A stretch of 64,000 bases of DNA from JAHELQ01 sp964491915. Lineage in GTDB: Bacteria > Acidobacteriota > Aminicenantia > UBA2199. The notes beneath the pieces were generated by a model, which saw only the letters and a program-made list of their open reading frames with translations, was not told where the DNA came from and did no database searches. The stretch lies in contig CAZBHS010000009.1 in NCBI GenBank assembly GCA_964491915.1, positions 62,001 to 126,000 on the forward strand, written 5' to 3'. Positions 17,612 to 26,269 of this stretch are shown here, piece after piece. Position 1 is the stretch's first letter; each line of letters begins with the position of its first letter. The position numbers and the translations under genes were made by a program.

Positions 17612-18649
17612 ATGTCATACAAGGGAATAGCAGATTTCAGAAGCGACACCGTAACGCGCCCCACCGAGGAAATGCGCAAAGCCATGTACGAAGCCGAAGT
17701 GGGAGACGACGTACACGGAGACGACCCCACAGTCAACCGATTGGAAGAGATCGCCGCCGAAAAACTGGGAAAGGAAGCGGCGTTGTTCGTTCCCTCGGGA
17801 ACAATGGGCAACACCATCGCCATCGCACTAGCCTGCGGCGAAGGCAAAGAGATCATACTGGAAGAAAAATGCCACATATACCATTTCGAGGCGGGAAACG
17901 TCTCCCGTATCGCCCGCAGTCTTCCCCGCACACTCCCCTCCAACCGGGGCGAAATCCCACTGGAATCAATCGAGGAAAACGTACACAAGACCCTGCGCCA
18001 ACATATGCCGGAGACCAAAGCCATCGCTCTGGAAGATACCCACAACCTCTACGGCGGAGCGGTATTGAGTTTGGATTATTTACGTCAAGTCAGACAATTC
18101 ACCAAAGAGAACAATCTCCATCTTCATCTGGACGGCGCCCGGGTGTTTAACGCCGCCGTAGCGCAGGAAGTGGATGTGACACAAATAGCGGAAAATTTCG
18201 ACACCGTGATGTTTTGCCTTTCAAAAGGGCTATCGGCTCCTATCGGCTCGATGTTGGCGGGCCCCAAAGACTTTATCGCCGAAGGCCGCTTCATGAGAAA
18301 GTACTTGGGCGGCGGCATGCGGCAAGTGGGCATCGTCGCCTCCGCCGGCATCCTGGCCATCGAAAAAATGACGGACCGCCTGGCGGACGATCACATCCGG
18401 GCCAAAAAACTGGCGGAGCAATTGATGGACATCGACGAAATCGAAGTGCACCCGGAACTAGTGGAGACCAACTTCATGATCCTCACCGTCAAAACCATGA
18501 ACGCCTGGACCTTCCTGGAGAAACTCAAAGCGAAAAACGTACTGGCCCTCCCCTTCTCCGAACACACCATCCGCTTCTGCACCCACAAAGACATCGACGA
18601 CACCGACATCGACACCTGCGCCGCCGCCATCCGCCAGGTGTTTAAATAA
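17612..18649 (+). CDS. ltaE: Low-specificity L-threonine aldolase
   Basis: A 345-residue PLP enzyme of the beta-eliminating lyase family that cleaves L-threonine/allo-threonine to glycine and acetaldehyde. Motifs include DFRSDTVTRPTEEMRKAM at the N-terminus, GDDVHGDDPTVNRLE, VPSGTMGNTIA, LHLDGARVFNAAV and the PLP-lysine motif FCLSKGLSAPIGSML near residue 205. The length is normal. The ATG follows AAAGGAGGAACA. It appears monocistronic, facing away from the polysaccharide operon. Confidence 0.95.
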   Translation: MSYKGIADFRSDTVTRPTEEMRKAMYEAEVGDDVHGDDPTVNRLEEIAAEKLGKEAALFVPSGTMGNTIAIALACGEGKEIILEEKCHIYHFEAGNVSRIARSLPRTLPSNRGEIPLESIEENVHKTLRQHMPETKAIALEDTHNLYGGAVLSLDYLRQVRQFTKENNLHLHLDGARVFNAAVAQEVDVTQIAENFDTVMFCLSKGLSAPIGSMLAGPKDFIAEGRFMRKYLGGGMRQVGIVASAGILAIEKMTDRLADDHIRAKKLAEQLMDIDEIEVHPELVETNFMILTVKTMNAWTFLEKLKAKNVLALPFSEHTIRFCTHKDIDDTDIDTCAAAIRQVFK

Positions 18650-18676
18650 AAAAATTTATTCTACAAACAAAAAGAA

Positions 18677-18705
18677 TTGCATTTTTTAATCCATCGGTAT
18701 AAAAT
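18677..18705 (+). promoter_or_regulatory. Sigma70-type promoter of RiPP locus A
   Basis: TTGCAT (18677-18682), 17 bases, TAAAAT (18700-18705). It predicts a start near 18712 and a leader of about 66 bases carrying the hairpin described next. Confidence 0.55.
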
Positions 18706-18737
18706 TCTATTTAGCGTAAGCGGCAAGGGATGAAATA

Positions 18738-18753
18738 CCCCACTCCGGTGGGG
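18738..18753 (+). promoter_or_regulatory. UNCG-tetraloop hairpin in the leader of RiPP locus A
   Basis: CCCCAC-TCCG-GTGGGG forms a six-base-pair perfect stem closed by C-G around a UCCG (UNCG-class) tetraloop. It is 24 bases before the precursor ATG and has no U-run, so it is not a terminator. It could protect the mRNA 5' end or bind a regulator. Confidence 0.55.
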
Positions 18754-18777
18754 ATAGAGAGAGAGAAAGGAGGAAAC

Positions 18778-18918
18778 ATGATTAAGGAAATGAATGTCGG
18801 CTACAATTCAAAATTGGGAAGCGATCCGAAAGTCTGCACATGCTCGTGCGCGTGCACCGGTACGGATGGAATCGCGTCGGCCGTGACCAGTCCGGAACAC
18901 ATCAACAACGAAATGTAG
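18778..18918 (+). CDS. Cys-rich RiPP precursor of locus A
   Basis: A 46-residue peptide starting at ATG 18778, preceded by AAAGGAGGAAAC. It has a short polar leader (MIKEMNVGYNSKLGSDPKV), then CTCSCAC (Cys 20, 22, 24, 26) and a small-residue tail TGTDGIASAVTSPEH. A radical SAM/SPASM gene follows after 30 bases. Alternating cysteines next to Thr, Ser and Ala fit a thioether-forming radical SAM substrate of the SCIFF/ranthipeptide kind, but I know no exact family. There is no GG cleavage motif. Confidence 0.75.
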   Translation: MIKEMNVGYNSKLGSDPKVCTCSCACTGTDGIASAVTSPEHINNEM

Positions 18919-18948
18919 CTCTTCCCGGACGTTTTCAAGACTGGAAAG

Positions 18949-20403
18949 ATGCCGGGAAAGTCTCTATGCTTTTACAATACCGCACATCATAACCATTATA
19001 TCTACGACTCCAATTCCAACAAAATTTTCGAGGTGGATAAAAAACTCTGGGAATCGTTGCAAGAGGGTGAACTCCCGCCGCCGGACTATTCGGCCAAAGG
19101 TTTCCTGGAGCATCACGGTAACCGGACGTTTGTCCGCTTGTCAACCGATGAATTCACCGCCGCCATCGAATCCAACATCGAAAAACTCACCATCGAAATC
19201 ACACAAGAGTGCAACCTCAATTGCGCCTATTGTCCATACAACGAGAATTTTTTCAGTTTCCAGGACCGCTCAAGCCCGCTTTCCATCAGCTCCAGGAAAG
19301 CGCTTGAAGCGGTTCGTTTTTTCTTCGACCATTCCAGAGACAACAATTACAAAGGCATATCCTTTTACGGAGGCGAACCGCTCCTCCGCTGGAACATTAT
19401 CGCGGACGCGGTTGAATTCGCCCGCGGCAAAGCGGATCCATCCCATCAATTATTGTTCGGCGTCACCACCAACGGAGTGTTGCTGAAAAACGACACCATC
19501 TCAAAATTCCTGGCCCATCATGGCTTCGCAATTCATGTGAGCCTGGACGGGCCGCCTCAAATCCATGACCGTTTCAGGCGGAATCACGCGGACGACGCCA
19601 CCTTCTCAACCATCCTAAAAGGCCTTGGCACATTGCGGCGGCGCTACAAAGAGGATTTCTATCGAAAGGTTCACTTCAACGCCGTGGTGACGCCCCTCTC
19701 GGATCTGGAGGAGATGAGGGACTTCTTCCGGCAATTCGAGTTTATCCGCACCGCCGATCAATTGCGGGTGAACGTTGTCACGTTAGGAGGAGCGAAGCCG
19801 GAACTCATCGATATGTTCTCAGACCCAACGACGCAGACTCGCTTCAACCGGCAATTGGCGGATTTACGCAACCATTATTTGTCATGCGTCGCCAACGGCA
19901 CAGAACCGGAACGATTGGAAAAGGCCCTGTTCGACCGTCAATTCCGAATCCTCTACTCCAGGTACGTGGATGAGGCGGAGGTTCCCCGCCATCAACCCAT
20001 TCCCGCGCCGGCCATTTGTTTTCCCTTGCAAAAAAAATTGTTCGTGGATGTGCATGGGAAATTCTTCATTTGCGAAAAGCTCAATAATTTCGAACACTTC
20101 GGAGACCTCGACCGGGGAATCGACACGAAAAAACTGTATCAATTTTACGAATCCCACATCGAAGAGTTTATCGCGCCGCACTGCGCCTCCTGTTGGGCGA
20201 AGCGCTTTTGCTCCTTTTGTTATGTGCCGGCCTTCCAGAATGGGAAAAGCTCAATAAAAAGTAGAAAAACCAGGTGTGAACAAATAAAAAAAAGACTGAA
20301 GCAGGACCTCGCCGATTATACAGAAGTCCTGGAAAAGAATCCCCATGGATTCGACTTCTTCCTCCGCCAGGCGGAGGAAACTGTGGAGGAGGAGACCACA
20401 TGA
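18949..20403 (+). CDS. Radical SAM/SPASM peptide maturase of locus A
   Basis: A 484-residue enzyme. Residues 1-75 resemble a peptide-binding N-terminal domain. The radical SAM cluster motif is CNLNCAYC (Cys 88, 92, 95), with YGGEPLLRW, TTNGVLL and HVSLDGPP as the SAM-binding strands. The C-terminal SPASM region has ICFPLQKKL, FFICEKLNN, then HCASCWAKRFCSFCY and a final Cys, enough for two auxiliary Fe-S clusters. It should cross-link the Cys-rich peptide encoded just upstream. No strong ribosome-binding site is visible (ACTGGAAAG abuts the ATG), so expression may be low relative to the precursor. It overlaps the next gene by four bases. Confidence 0.87.
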   Translation: MPGKSLCFYNTAHHNHYIYDSNSNKIFEVDKKLWESLQEGELPPPDYSAKGFLEHHGNRTFVRLSTDEFTAAIESNIEKLTIEITQECNLNCAYCPYNENFFSFQDRSSPLSISSRKALEAVRFFFDHSRDNNYKGISFYGGEPLLRWNIIADAVEFARGKADPSHQLLFGVTTNGVLLKNDTISKFLAHHGFAIHVSLDGPPQIHDRFRRNHADDATFSTILKGLGTLRRRYKEDFYRKVHFNAVVTPLSDLEEMRDFFRQFEFIRTADQLRVNVVTLGGAKPELIDMFSDPTTQTRFNRQLADLRNHYLSCVANGTEPERLEKALFDRQFRILYSRYVDEAEVPRHQPIPAPAICFPLQKKLFVDVHGKFFICEKLNNFEHFGDLDRGIDTKKLYQFYESHIEEFIAPHCASCWAKRFCSFCYVPAFQNGKSSIKSRKTRCEQIKKRLKQDLADYTEVLEKNPHGFDFFLRQAEETVEEETT

Positions 20404-21380
20404 AAAAACTTATCTTATGCATCATTATGTTCAGTTGGATACTCAATGGACAGGAAGCCCGGATCGTATGGAAAAGCCCGGTGATACTAGGCCGGGTGTC
20501 CGCCGTCGAAGTAAACGAACAGGGAATTTTTATCAGCGACCGCAAACAATTCGCCATCTTCCATCTAGACAATAAGGGCCGGGTGATTCATAAATTCGGC
20601 GCCCGCGGCGAAGGCCCCGGCGAGTTCCGCAGCTTGTCCGACATGGCGGTCAACGACACCGCCATCTATATCAACGACTTTTTCTCCATCAAACGCTTCG
20701 ACCTAAACGGCAAGTTCCTGAACCAAAAAGATATGTCGAAAATAGGACGATTCCCCCGCATGAAAGTATGTCCCCAAGGATTCATCTTCCTTGGAGCGCC
20801 GCCCCAAAAAAACGACAATGCCGCCCTATTCATGAAATCCTTCGAAAAAGCCGACTACAACATGTTCCACTACCTCCCCTTCGCAGAAGCGACGCTGCAA
20901 GACTTCGGCCAAACACTGCCTCAATTAAAAGGACAGACAGCCCCGGTCCACATCCGTAACTTCTACAACATCCCCTATCTTTTCCAACAACCCTACATCT
21001 ACTATGTCAACAACATACGTTACGGCATCTGGAGAATCCAGCAGGGGGAAAACGAGCCGCACATGCTGATCGAAGAAGAACTCCCCTATTTCATACCCTA
21101 TAACTGCCAGATCGAGGTCCGCCAGAACAAAGGCGCCACCATCGCCACCACCAAAAAGATGGAGCGCACCTTCATCCGCCTCTTCCCCGCCGACAACGGC
21201 TTCTACGTCTACCTGAGCAACGACAAAGCCAACCGCCTCCGCCGCTACCACTTCAAAGACAACCGCCTAATCTTCACAAAAGAAATCGCCAACCTCCCGG
21301 CGGACAATGTATTGGCCTACAACGACAACACCTTCTACGGCCTGGCGGAAGACACCCTGCTGGCTTTCAAATTGAACTAA
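20400..21380 (+). CDS. Exported 6-bladed beta-propeller protein
   Basis: A 326-residue protein with a cleavable-looking N-terminus (KKLILCIIMFSWILNGQEA). It then has repeated strands of the NHL/6-bladed propeller type, notably IFHLDNKGRVIHKFGARGEGPGEFRSLSDMAV and IKRFDLNGKFL. The ATG overlaps the radical SAM stop (ATGA), so it belongs to locus A. Comparable propellers accompany RiPP genes in Bacteroidota and Aminicenantes, possibly as secreted targets, receptors or immunity factors. The function is not established. Confidence 0.75.
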   Translation: MKKLILCIIMFSWILNGQEARIVWKSPVILGRVSAVEVNEQGIFISDRKQFAIFHLDNKGRVIHKFGARGEGPGEFRSLSDMAVNDTAIYINDFFSIKRFDLNGKFLNQKDMSKIGRFPRMKVCPQGFIFLGAPPQKNDNAALFMKSFEKADYNMFHYLPFAEATLQDFGQTLPQLKGQTAPVHIRNFYNIPYLFQQPYIYYVNNIRYGIWRIQQGENEPHMLIEEELPYFIPYNCQIEVRQNKGATIATTKKMERTFIRLFPADNGFYVYLSNDKANRLRRYHFKDNRLIFTKEIANLPADNVLAYNDNTFYGLAEDTLLAFKLN

Positions 21381-21435
21381 AAACAGAAAAATGTACTCCG
21401 GAATCGAAAAAGAGTCACAAAAATAGGCCGCAAAT

Positions 21436-21460
21436 AATTTATTTCTATGGCAAATAAATT
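21436..21460. repeat. Inverted repeat upstream of the lipoprotein genes
   Basis: AATTTATTT and AAATAAATT form perfect nine-base arms around CTATGGC, 44 bases before the first lipoprotein ATG. It could be an operator or a weak terminator of locus A; there is no U-run. Confidence 0.4.
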
Positions 21461-21503
21461 GCTTGTATCAAATATATGTAGACAGAAAAAAGGAGAGAGA
21501 GGA

Positions 21504-23150
21504 ATGACTACGAAACCAATATCAATCATTTTAATTCTCGCGCTAGCGGCATCTCAATTTTCGTGCGCATCTTACGTCGAACAATCGCATCGAATCGATA
21601 CCCACAACATGAAGTCGCTCTACTACCGGAACGATGTCAAACACACGTCTATCCTGGAAGCAGTCACTAAATCCGGCGAACGCTACACTTTTTTAGCCGG
21701 AAGGCCGGGAATGATTGTGGGAAACACAATAAGAGGCGCAGTACGCCTGAAAAAATCCCTGCGACTGGCCAAACGCGATATCGACCATATCGTTGTAGAC
21801 AAACCCGACAATTTTATGGCCCGCTCAAAAGACGGAAGCCTCTACTCGTTTGATCGCTACACCCACACAGACGAAGCAGTCGTCGGTTCCGGCTGGGTCG
21901 AAACAATCATCACGCTTCCATTGCAAGAAATCGAATCGGTTTGGCTCAAATACCAGAAAAAATCCAGAGGACGCTCTCTGGTAAAATCAATCGCCGCAGG
22001 TGTCTTCGGATATCTGGCAGTCGGCGCGATATTATTGCTCTTGTTCTGGAAGCCATCCAAAGGCTCATGCCCCTTCATCTACTCCTTCGACGGAGATAAT
22101 TACATATTCGACGCCGAACCTTTCTCCGGCGCCATCAGCCGCGGCTACCAGCGGACAGAGCTATGCCCCCTCGACCATATAGAAGCCGTTGACGGGGAAT
22201 ACCGCTTGCTCATGACCAACGAGCAAGATGAAACAGACTACGTCGATGAGATATCGCTCCTGGCAGTGGACCACCCGCCACACACACAAATACTCGCAGA
22301 CCACCGGGGAACACTCCATTGTATACGCCAACCCATCGCCCCGCTTCACGCCATAGACAAACAGGGGCGAAACGTCACCGGGATGATCACGAATTGCGAC
22401 CACACCCTCTGGTTCTCCCGCGTCAAAGATAAAGATCAACTTATCATCCGCTTCCCCAAACCAACCGCCGCCCCAAAAGCCAAACTGGTATTCAACGGCC
22501 AATACACCTTTCAGGCCCGCGCGCTGGTGAAACCCTACCTGGAATTGTACGGCGAACAACTGGACGAATTGTACAATGAAATCGACAGTCGCGGCCCCGC
22601 ATACTACACCCTGTTGCACATGCGCCTGCGGGAGGAACTCTACACACTCAACGTCCAGGTCAAAACGACATCCGGTTGGCGGCAAAAAGCGCTGCTCGTA
22701 GCCGCGCCCCCCTTCACCTCAGACTCCCAGGTAGCGACCCTCGACCTCCAGGATGTGGCGGGCGACACCCTGGAAATCAAGCTGACCCCGCCGGCCTATC
22801 TCTGGAAAATCAACTATCTGGCCATCGATTACTCCGGCGACACACCGTTCAAGACAACCGGCCTGCGCATCGCCACAGCCATCGACCAAAACAGCCGGAA
22901 TGTCACATCCCTGTTGGAAAACAAAGACGCCCAATACCTGGAAATGCCGGAAATCGGCGATGAAACAACGATCACATTCCCGGCTCCCCCCAAAATTCCA
23001 GGAATGAAGCGGAGTGTATTCCTACGGGCCGACGGGTATTACAACCTTCACATGAATCCCGCCGGCCCCAAGCGAGAGGAGCTACTCCATAAACTTCACA
23101 CCGAACCGGGCTTCGCCCTCGCGTATGCGTTCGGACAACTGAACCTATAA
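21504..23150 (+). CDS. Lipoprotein paralogue 1 with long C-terminal extension
   Basis: A 548-residue predicted lipoprotein. The signal ends QFSC (ILILALAASQFSCASYVEQ), with an unusual -3 residue. Residues 20-160 form a domain shared with the next two genes (ILEAVTKSGERYTF, MARSKDGSLYSFDRYT, EIESVWLKYQKK), followed by a membrane helix (FGYLAVGAILLLLFW). A domain of roughly 370 residues then opens with CPFIYSFDGDNYIFDAEPFSGAI and contains repeated GYRLLMTNEQDE-like strands. That extension recurs in other bacteria without assigned function, as I remember it. I chose ATG 21504, after AGGAGAGAGAGGA, over the in-frame ATG at 21447. Confidence 0.7.
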   Translation: MTTKPISIILILALAASQFSCASYVEQSHRIDTHNMKSLYYRNDVKHTSILEAVTKSGERYTFLAGRPGMIVGNTIRGAVRLKKSLRLAKRDIDHIVVDKPDNFMARSKDGSLYSFDRYTHTDEAVVGSGWVETIITLPLQEIESVWLKYQKKSRGRSLVKSIAAGVFGYLAVGAILLLLFWKPSKGSCPFIYSFDGDNYIFDAEPFSGAISRGYQRTELCPLDHIEAVDGEYRLLMTNEQDETDYVDEISLLAVDHPPHTQILADHRGTLHCIRQPIAPLHAIDKQGRNVTGMITNCDHTLWFSRVKDKDQLIIRFPKPTAAPKAKLVFNGQYTFQARALVKPYLELYGEQLDELYNEIDSRGPAYYTLLHMRLREELYTLNVQVKTTSGWRQKALLVAAPPFTSDSQVATLDLQDVAGDTLEIKLTPPAYLWKINYLAIDYSGDTPFKTTGLRIATAIDQNSRNVTSLLENKDAQYLEMPEIGDETTITFPAPPKIPGMKRSVFLRADGYYNLHMNPAGPKREELLHKLHTEPGFALAYAFGQLNL

Positions 23151-23164
23151 AAAGGAGGAACACT

Positions 23165-23719
23165 ATGTCAATGAAATTGGTTGCCAAATCGCTGGTTGTC
23201 GCCCTTGTGGCCTTTCAATTCGCTTGCGTCTCGTATGTTGAAAAAACACAACGCGTCAGCATCGACACAGCGGAAAGTCTCAATTACAGACAGGATGTCA
23301 AGGACGCCGCCGTCATCGAGATCATCACCCGGTCCGGCGAGCGCGTCACCTTTCACAAAGTTCCGCCGGCACAGATCCGGGGAGATTATGTCGAGGGATT
23401 CGCCACCCTGGAACAGGATCTGGAAATCAAGCGTGAAGATATCGCGACAATCCATGAAGAATCGCCGGAAAAGATGACAATACGCTCAAAAGACGGCAGC
23501 GTGTATTATTTCGATCAATACACCCGCCAAAAAAACACCATCACCGGCAAGGGCCTCTTGCGCACCAGGCTGTCCATCCGGTTGGACGATATCAAAACCA
23601 TCTGGTTCAACTATAAAAAAAGGGACCTCAAACGATCCCGGACCAAGACATGGAGCGCTATCGGCCTGGGAATCCTGGCATACTCTATATACTATATTTC
23701 CACCCATGACATCATGTGA
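23165..23719 (+). CDS. Lipoprotein paralogue 2
   Basis: A 184-residue predicted lipoprotein with lipobox-like FQFAC (VVALVAFQFACVSYVEK). The mature part aligns by eye with paralogue 1: SLNYRQDVKDAAVIEIITRS, ERVTFHKVPPAQIRGD, TIRSKDGSVYYFDQYT, DIKTIWFNYKKR. A C-terminal hydrophobic helix (SAIGLGILAYSIYYI) ends the protein where paralogue 1 continues into its extension. It is encoded 14 bases downstream of paralogue 1, with GGAGG before the ATG. Function unknown. Confidence 0.72.
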   Translation: MSMKLVAKSLVVALVAFQFACVSYVEKTQRVSIDTAESLNYRQDVKDAAVIEIITRSGERVTFHKVPPAQIRGDYVEGFATLEQDLEIKREDIATIHEESPEKMTIRSKDGSVYYFDQYTRQKNTITGKGLLRTRLSIRLDDIKTIWFNYKKRDLKRSRTKTWSAIGLGILAYSIYYISTHDIM

Positions 23720-23753
23720 CCAGACAATCCCATTATAAAGAAGGAGGAAATCA

Positions 23754-24314
23754 ATGAAAAACAAAAAACTATATGCCATTATAACCGGCTGCTTACTACT
23801 TATCCAATGCGCGTGCATCAGCAGAATCGACTACCAAACAACCAAAGAACCCATCCAAACAGTCCAAAATTGGTCGAGAGGAAAACAAAAAAGCGCCCGC
23901 GTGCTGGAAGTGGTCAAAACATCCGGCGAGAGCATCGTGTTCTCCGAACAAGAGCCGGGACACATCGAGAACAATACAGTTTCGGGAACCGATATCGAGT
24001 CGTTGCCCATCACCATCGAGACCACGGAGATCAAAAAATCAACCTACCGTCAAAAGGACAACTCCATGGCTGTGGAAACAATCGACGGAAAATTCTATGT
24101 GCTCTATTCCCCCAACATCACCGACACAACCATCTCCGGCATTGCCAAACGCTTGTACGACGGCATACCGTTTTCAGATATCGATTGGCTGTGGGTCAAA
24201 CAGGTTCACAACGTCGGCATAAACGCCGTGACAAGTATTGTCCAGAGCATCGCCATCGGAATCCTGGCGATAGTCGGCCTGGGCATCGCCGGCGACATTC
24301 TTGACTTTAATTAA
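23754..24314 (+). CDS. Lipoprotein paralogue 3
   Basis: A 186-residue predicted lipoprotein with IQCAC at the expected cleavage site. The shared domain is more diverged (RVLEVVKTSGESIVF, MAVETIDGKFYVLYS, DIDWLWVKQV) and again ends in a hydrophobic helix (IAIGILAIVGLGIAGDIL). GAAGGAGGAAATCA precedes the ATG. The three genes form an operon that ends at a strong terminator. Tandem duplication with divergence is clear; function is not. Confidence 0.7.
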   Translation: MKNKKLYAIITGCLLLIQCACISRIDYQTTKEPIQTVQNWSRGKQKSARVLEVVKTSGESIVFSEQEPGHIENNTVSGTDIESLPITIETTEIKKSTYRQKDNSMAVETIDGKFYVLYSPNITDTTISGIAKRLYDGIPFSDIDWLWVKQVHNVGINAVTSIVQSIAIGILAIVGLGIAGDILDFN

Positions 24315-24327
24315 AGATAAATAAAAG

Positions 24328-24352
24328 AAAGGGGCGGAACCCGTCCCTTTTT
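24328..24352 (+). terminator. Rho-independent terminator after the lipoprotein operon
   Basis: AAAGGGGCGG-AAC-CCGTCCCTTT, a ten-pair stem with one G-U pair, runs directly into further Ts. It ends the plus-strand transcript fourteen bases after the last lipoprotein stop. Confidence 0.8.
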
Positions 24353-24369
24353 CGTTAAATAACGTTAGC

Positions 24370-24555
24370 TTAACCGCAATCAATGCACGTCTGCACGTCT
24401 GAGCACGCCCAAATATAAGTGATAGAACAACACCCCTCAACATCACAGGTATTACACGTGTACGGTAGCCCCCCCTTCAGATTTTTCTTTTCCGTTTCCG
24501 TCACAAAGCTCTGGACTTTCAAATCGTTTAGCTGAAATTTTGTTTTTTTACTCAT
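24370..24555 (-). CDS. Pinensin-like class I lanthipeptide precursor
   Basis: A 61-residue peptide. The leader KFQLNDLKVQSFVTETEKKNLKGG closely follows the LxxLKVxSFVT...GG pattern of pinensin-type (Bacteroidota class I) lanthipeptide leaders. The core after GG, LPYTCNTCDVEGCCSITYIW and on to the end, has seven cysteines and several Ser/Thr. AAGGAGGAAACC precedes the ATG. No LanB, LanC or protease-exporter gene is in the window, so its modification enzymes must be elsewhere or absent. The leader differs from that of the six precursors further on. Confidence 0.8.
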   Translation of the reverse strand: MSKKTKFQLNDLKVQSFVTETEKKNLKGGLPYTCNTCDVEGCCSITYIWACSDVQTCIDCG

Positions 24556-24628
24556 GGTTTCCTCCTTGTCATTTCACCATTGTTTAATAATTATATAATG
24601 CACCAATTTTTATTTTATTTCAACCCCA

Positions 24629-24657
24629 TTGAACCCCAGGCGATTTTCCGCTACAAT
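24629..24657 (+). promoter_or_regulatory. Canonical sigma70 promoter of the SLC13-type transporter
   Basis: TTGAAC (24629-24634), exactly 17 bases, TACAAT (24652-24657). The box overlaps the first in-frame ATG of the downstream frame (24629), so translation must begin further on. Confidence 0.7.
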
Positions 24658-24709
24658 AGAGCTTCATTGTCAGAAACTATTCGGGCATCGGAATCCTGGA
24701 GGAACTTCA

Positions 24710-26185
24710 TTGACCTGGTTGCAAAATGGTGTGGTCTTTACTGTCGGCTTCCTGGTAGCCCGGATCCTCATCGACCGGGAGATCCATATGATCTTCGCCC
24801 GCAAGGTGTTAAAAAACGGATCCGGCGCCAGTGGTGAATTTATCGGCAGTGTACTATTCCTGGCTTACGGCCTCTCCCTCTTTTTCCCCAACACCATCGT
24901 GGTCCTGGGCTTGATACCCATGCTCAAATCCTTACTGGAGCCGGTGGAAGACCCCAAAATCCGTTCCCGTTTGGCGACATTGTTCGTGCTGGCCATCATC
25001 TACGGCTCCAACATCGGCGGCATGGGCTCCATGACCGGCGCCTCCTCCAATGTCCTATTCATCGGCTTCATCGAGATCAACGACATGATCGGCAAAGAGA
25101 AAATCACCTTCTTCTCCTGGCTGTTGGCAGGCGTCCCCGCCACCTTCATCCTATTACTCATCAGCCGCTTCATCTTGAACTTCAAGGAAAAAGACATCAA
25201 AATCCCGGTCCCCAAGCAACGGGGCACAGACGAAGAGGATCACCGCACCTTCGTTAAATACGCAGCCTTCTTCGTCGGCAACATCCTGCTTATGTTCTCC
25301 ATGACAGCCGTCCAATTTTTCGCCAAACCAAAACCCATCGCCGCCGGCCTCAACATCGTCGATTGGTTCTTCATCACCTACCTGGGCTGCTTTCTGTTTT
25401 TCTCCTTCTTTTTGCCCAAAGGGCGCTTCACCTTCAAACGGATGCTTCACAACCTCATGGACCTCTTGTTGATGATTATCCTCTTCCCCTTCATATTCAT
25501 CAGCGAACTCTGGGACGAAACCCGCGCCCGTTTCGGTTTTGTCCGCCACCAAAACCTGCTGGGAGAATTCATCGACCGCTTCTACTCCAAATCCTGGAAC
25601 ACCCTCTCAAAACTCTCCGGCGGTCGCCGCCGCATCAATGGGATCAAAGACAAGAACCGCAGCGAAACGTCGTTCGTATCCCCCCGCAAACTCATTTTCG
25701 ACCTCCCCTTCTTCGGCCTCACCTTCATGCTCATCGTCGTCACCCTCATCATTCTCCTACTCAAAATTGGAGACAACCCCGCCACCCCAGCCATCGACGG
25801 CTTCATCGCCACCTGGCTCCAGGGCCTGGCCCAACTATTGATAGAGAGCCCCGGACAGCAATACATCACCCTCTTGATCCTGGTGACAGTCACAGTATTC
25901 CTCACCGAAATCATGAACAACACCACGGTCATGCTCATCACCTTCTCCCTCTTCGCCACCATCCAGAACGGCTCCGGTATCAGCCCCATCCTCTTCATGT
26001 TGGCAGTCACCGTCGCCTCCACCGCCGCATTCATGAGCCCCCTCGCCTCCCCGGTCAACGCAGTGGCCTTCGCCGGCCTCAAAGACGTCTCCCTCAAAAA
26101 AATGCTCATCAAAGGATTCTTCCTCAACATCATGGCCGCCCTCTACCTCGCCCTAATCTTCTACCTCGGCCTCTCATTTTTTTAA
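24710..26185 (+). CDS. SLC13/DASS-type (ArsB/NhaD superfamily) anion transporter
   Basis: A polytopic membrane protein of about 491 residues, with two halves of hydrophobic helices separated by a polar segment near the middle. The re-entrant-loop motifs are ASSNVLFIGFIE in the first half and EIMNNTTVMLITF in the second, as in sodium-coupled dicarboxylate/sulfate transporters. The open frame starts at ATG 24629, but that codon lies in the -35 box. TTG 24710, with GGAGG seven bases ahead, is the likely start and begins LTWLQNGVVF. Substrate not determinable. C-rich codon use is marked in the 3' half. Confidence 0.82.
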   Translation: MTWLQNGVVFTVGFLVARILIDREIHMIFARKVLKNGSGASGEFIGSVLFLAYGLSLFFPNTIVVLGLIPMLKSLLEPVEDPKIRSRLATLFVLAIIYGSNIGGMGSMTGASSNVLFIGFIEINDMIGKEKITFFSWLLAGVPATFILLLISRFILNFKEKDIKIPVPKQRGTDEEDHRTFVKYAAFFVGNILLMFSMTAVQFFAKPKPIAAGLNIVDWFFITYLGCFLFFSFFLPKGRFTFKRMLHNLMDLLLMIILFPFIFISELWDETRARFGFVRHQNLLGEFIDRFYSKSWNTLSKLSGGRRRINGIKDKNRSETSFVSPRKLIFDLPFFGLTFMLIVVTLIILLLKIGDNPATPAIDGFIATWLQGLAQLLIESPGQQYITLLILVTVTVFLTEIMNNTTVMLITFSLFATIQNGSGISPILFMLAVTVASTAAFMSPLASPVNAVAFAGLKDVSLKKMLIKGFFLNIMAALYLALIFYLGLSFF

Positions 26186-26269
26186 ATCCCACCCCAAACA
26201 TCCGGTATTAAAACTCTAAACGCCTCTCAGACTAAAGTCCTATTTCCCCCAATTCGGTCTTTTTCCCAA

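Noticed and set aside
24629..24709. ATG 24629 as start of the SLC13-type transporter
   Set aside because: The codon lies within the -35 box of a canonical promoter; TTG 24710 has the ribosome-binding site.
25363..26211. 282-residue ORF rich in Pro, His and Arg
   Set aside because: Alternate-frame shadow of the SLC13-type transporter, produced by its C-rich codons.
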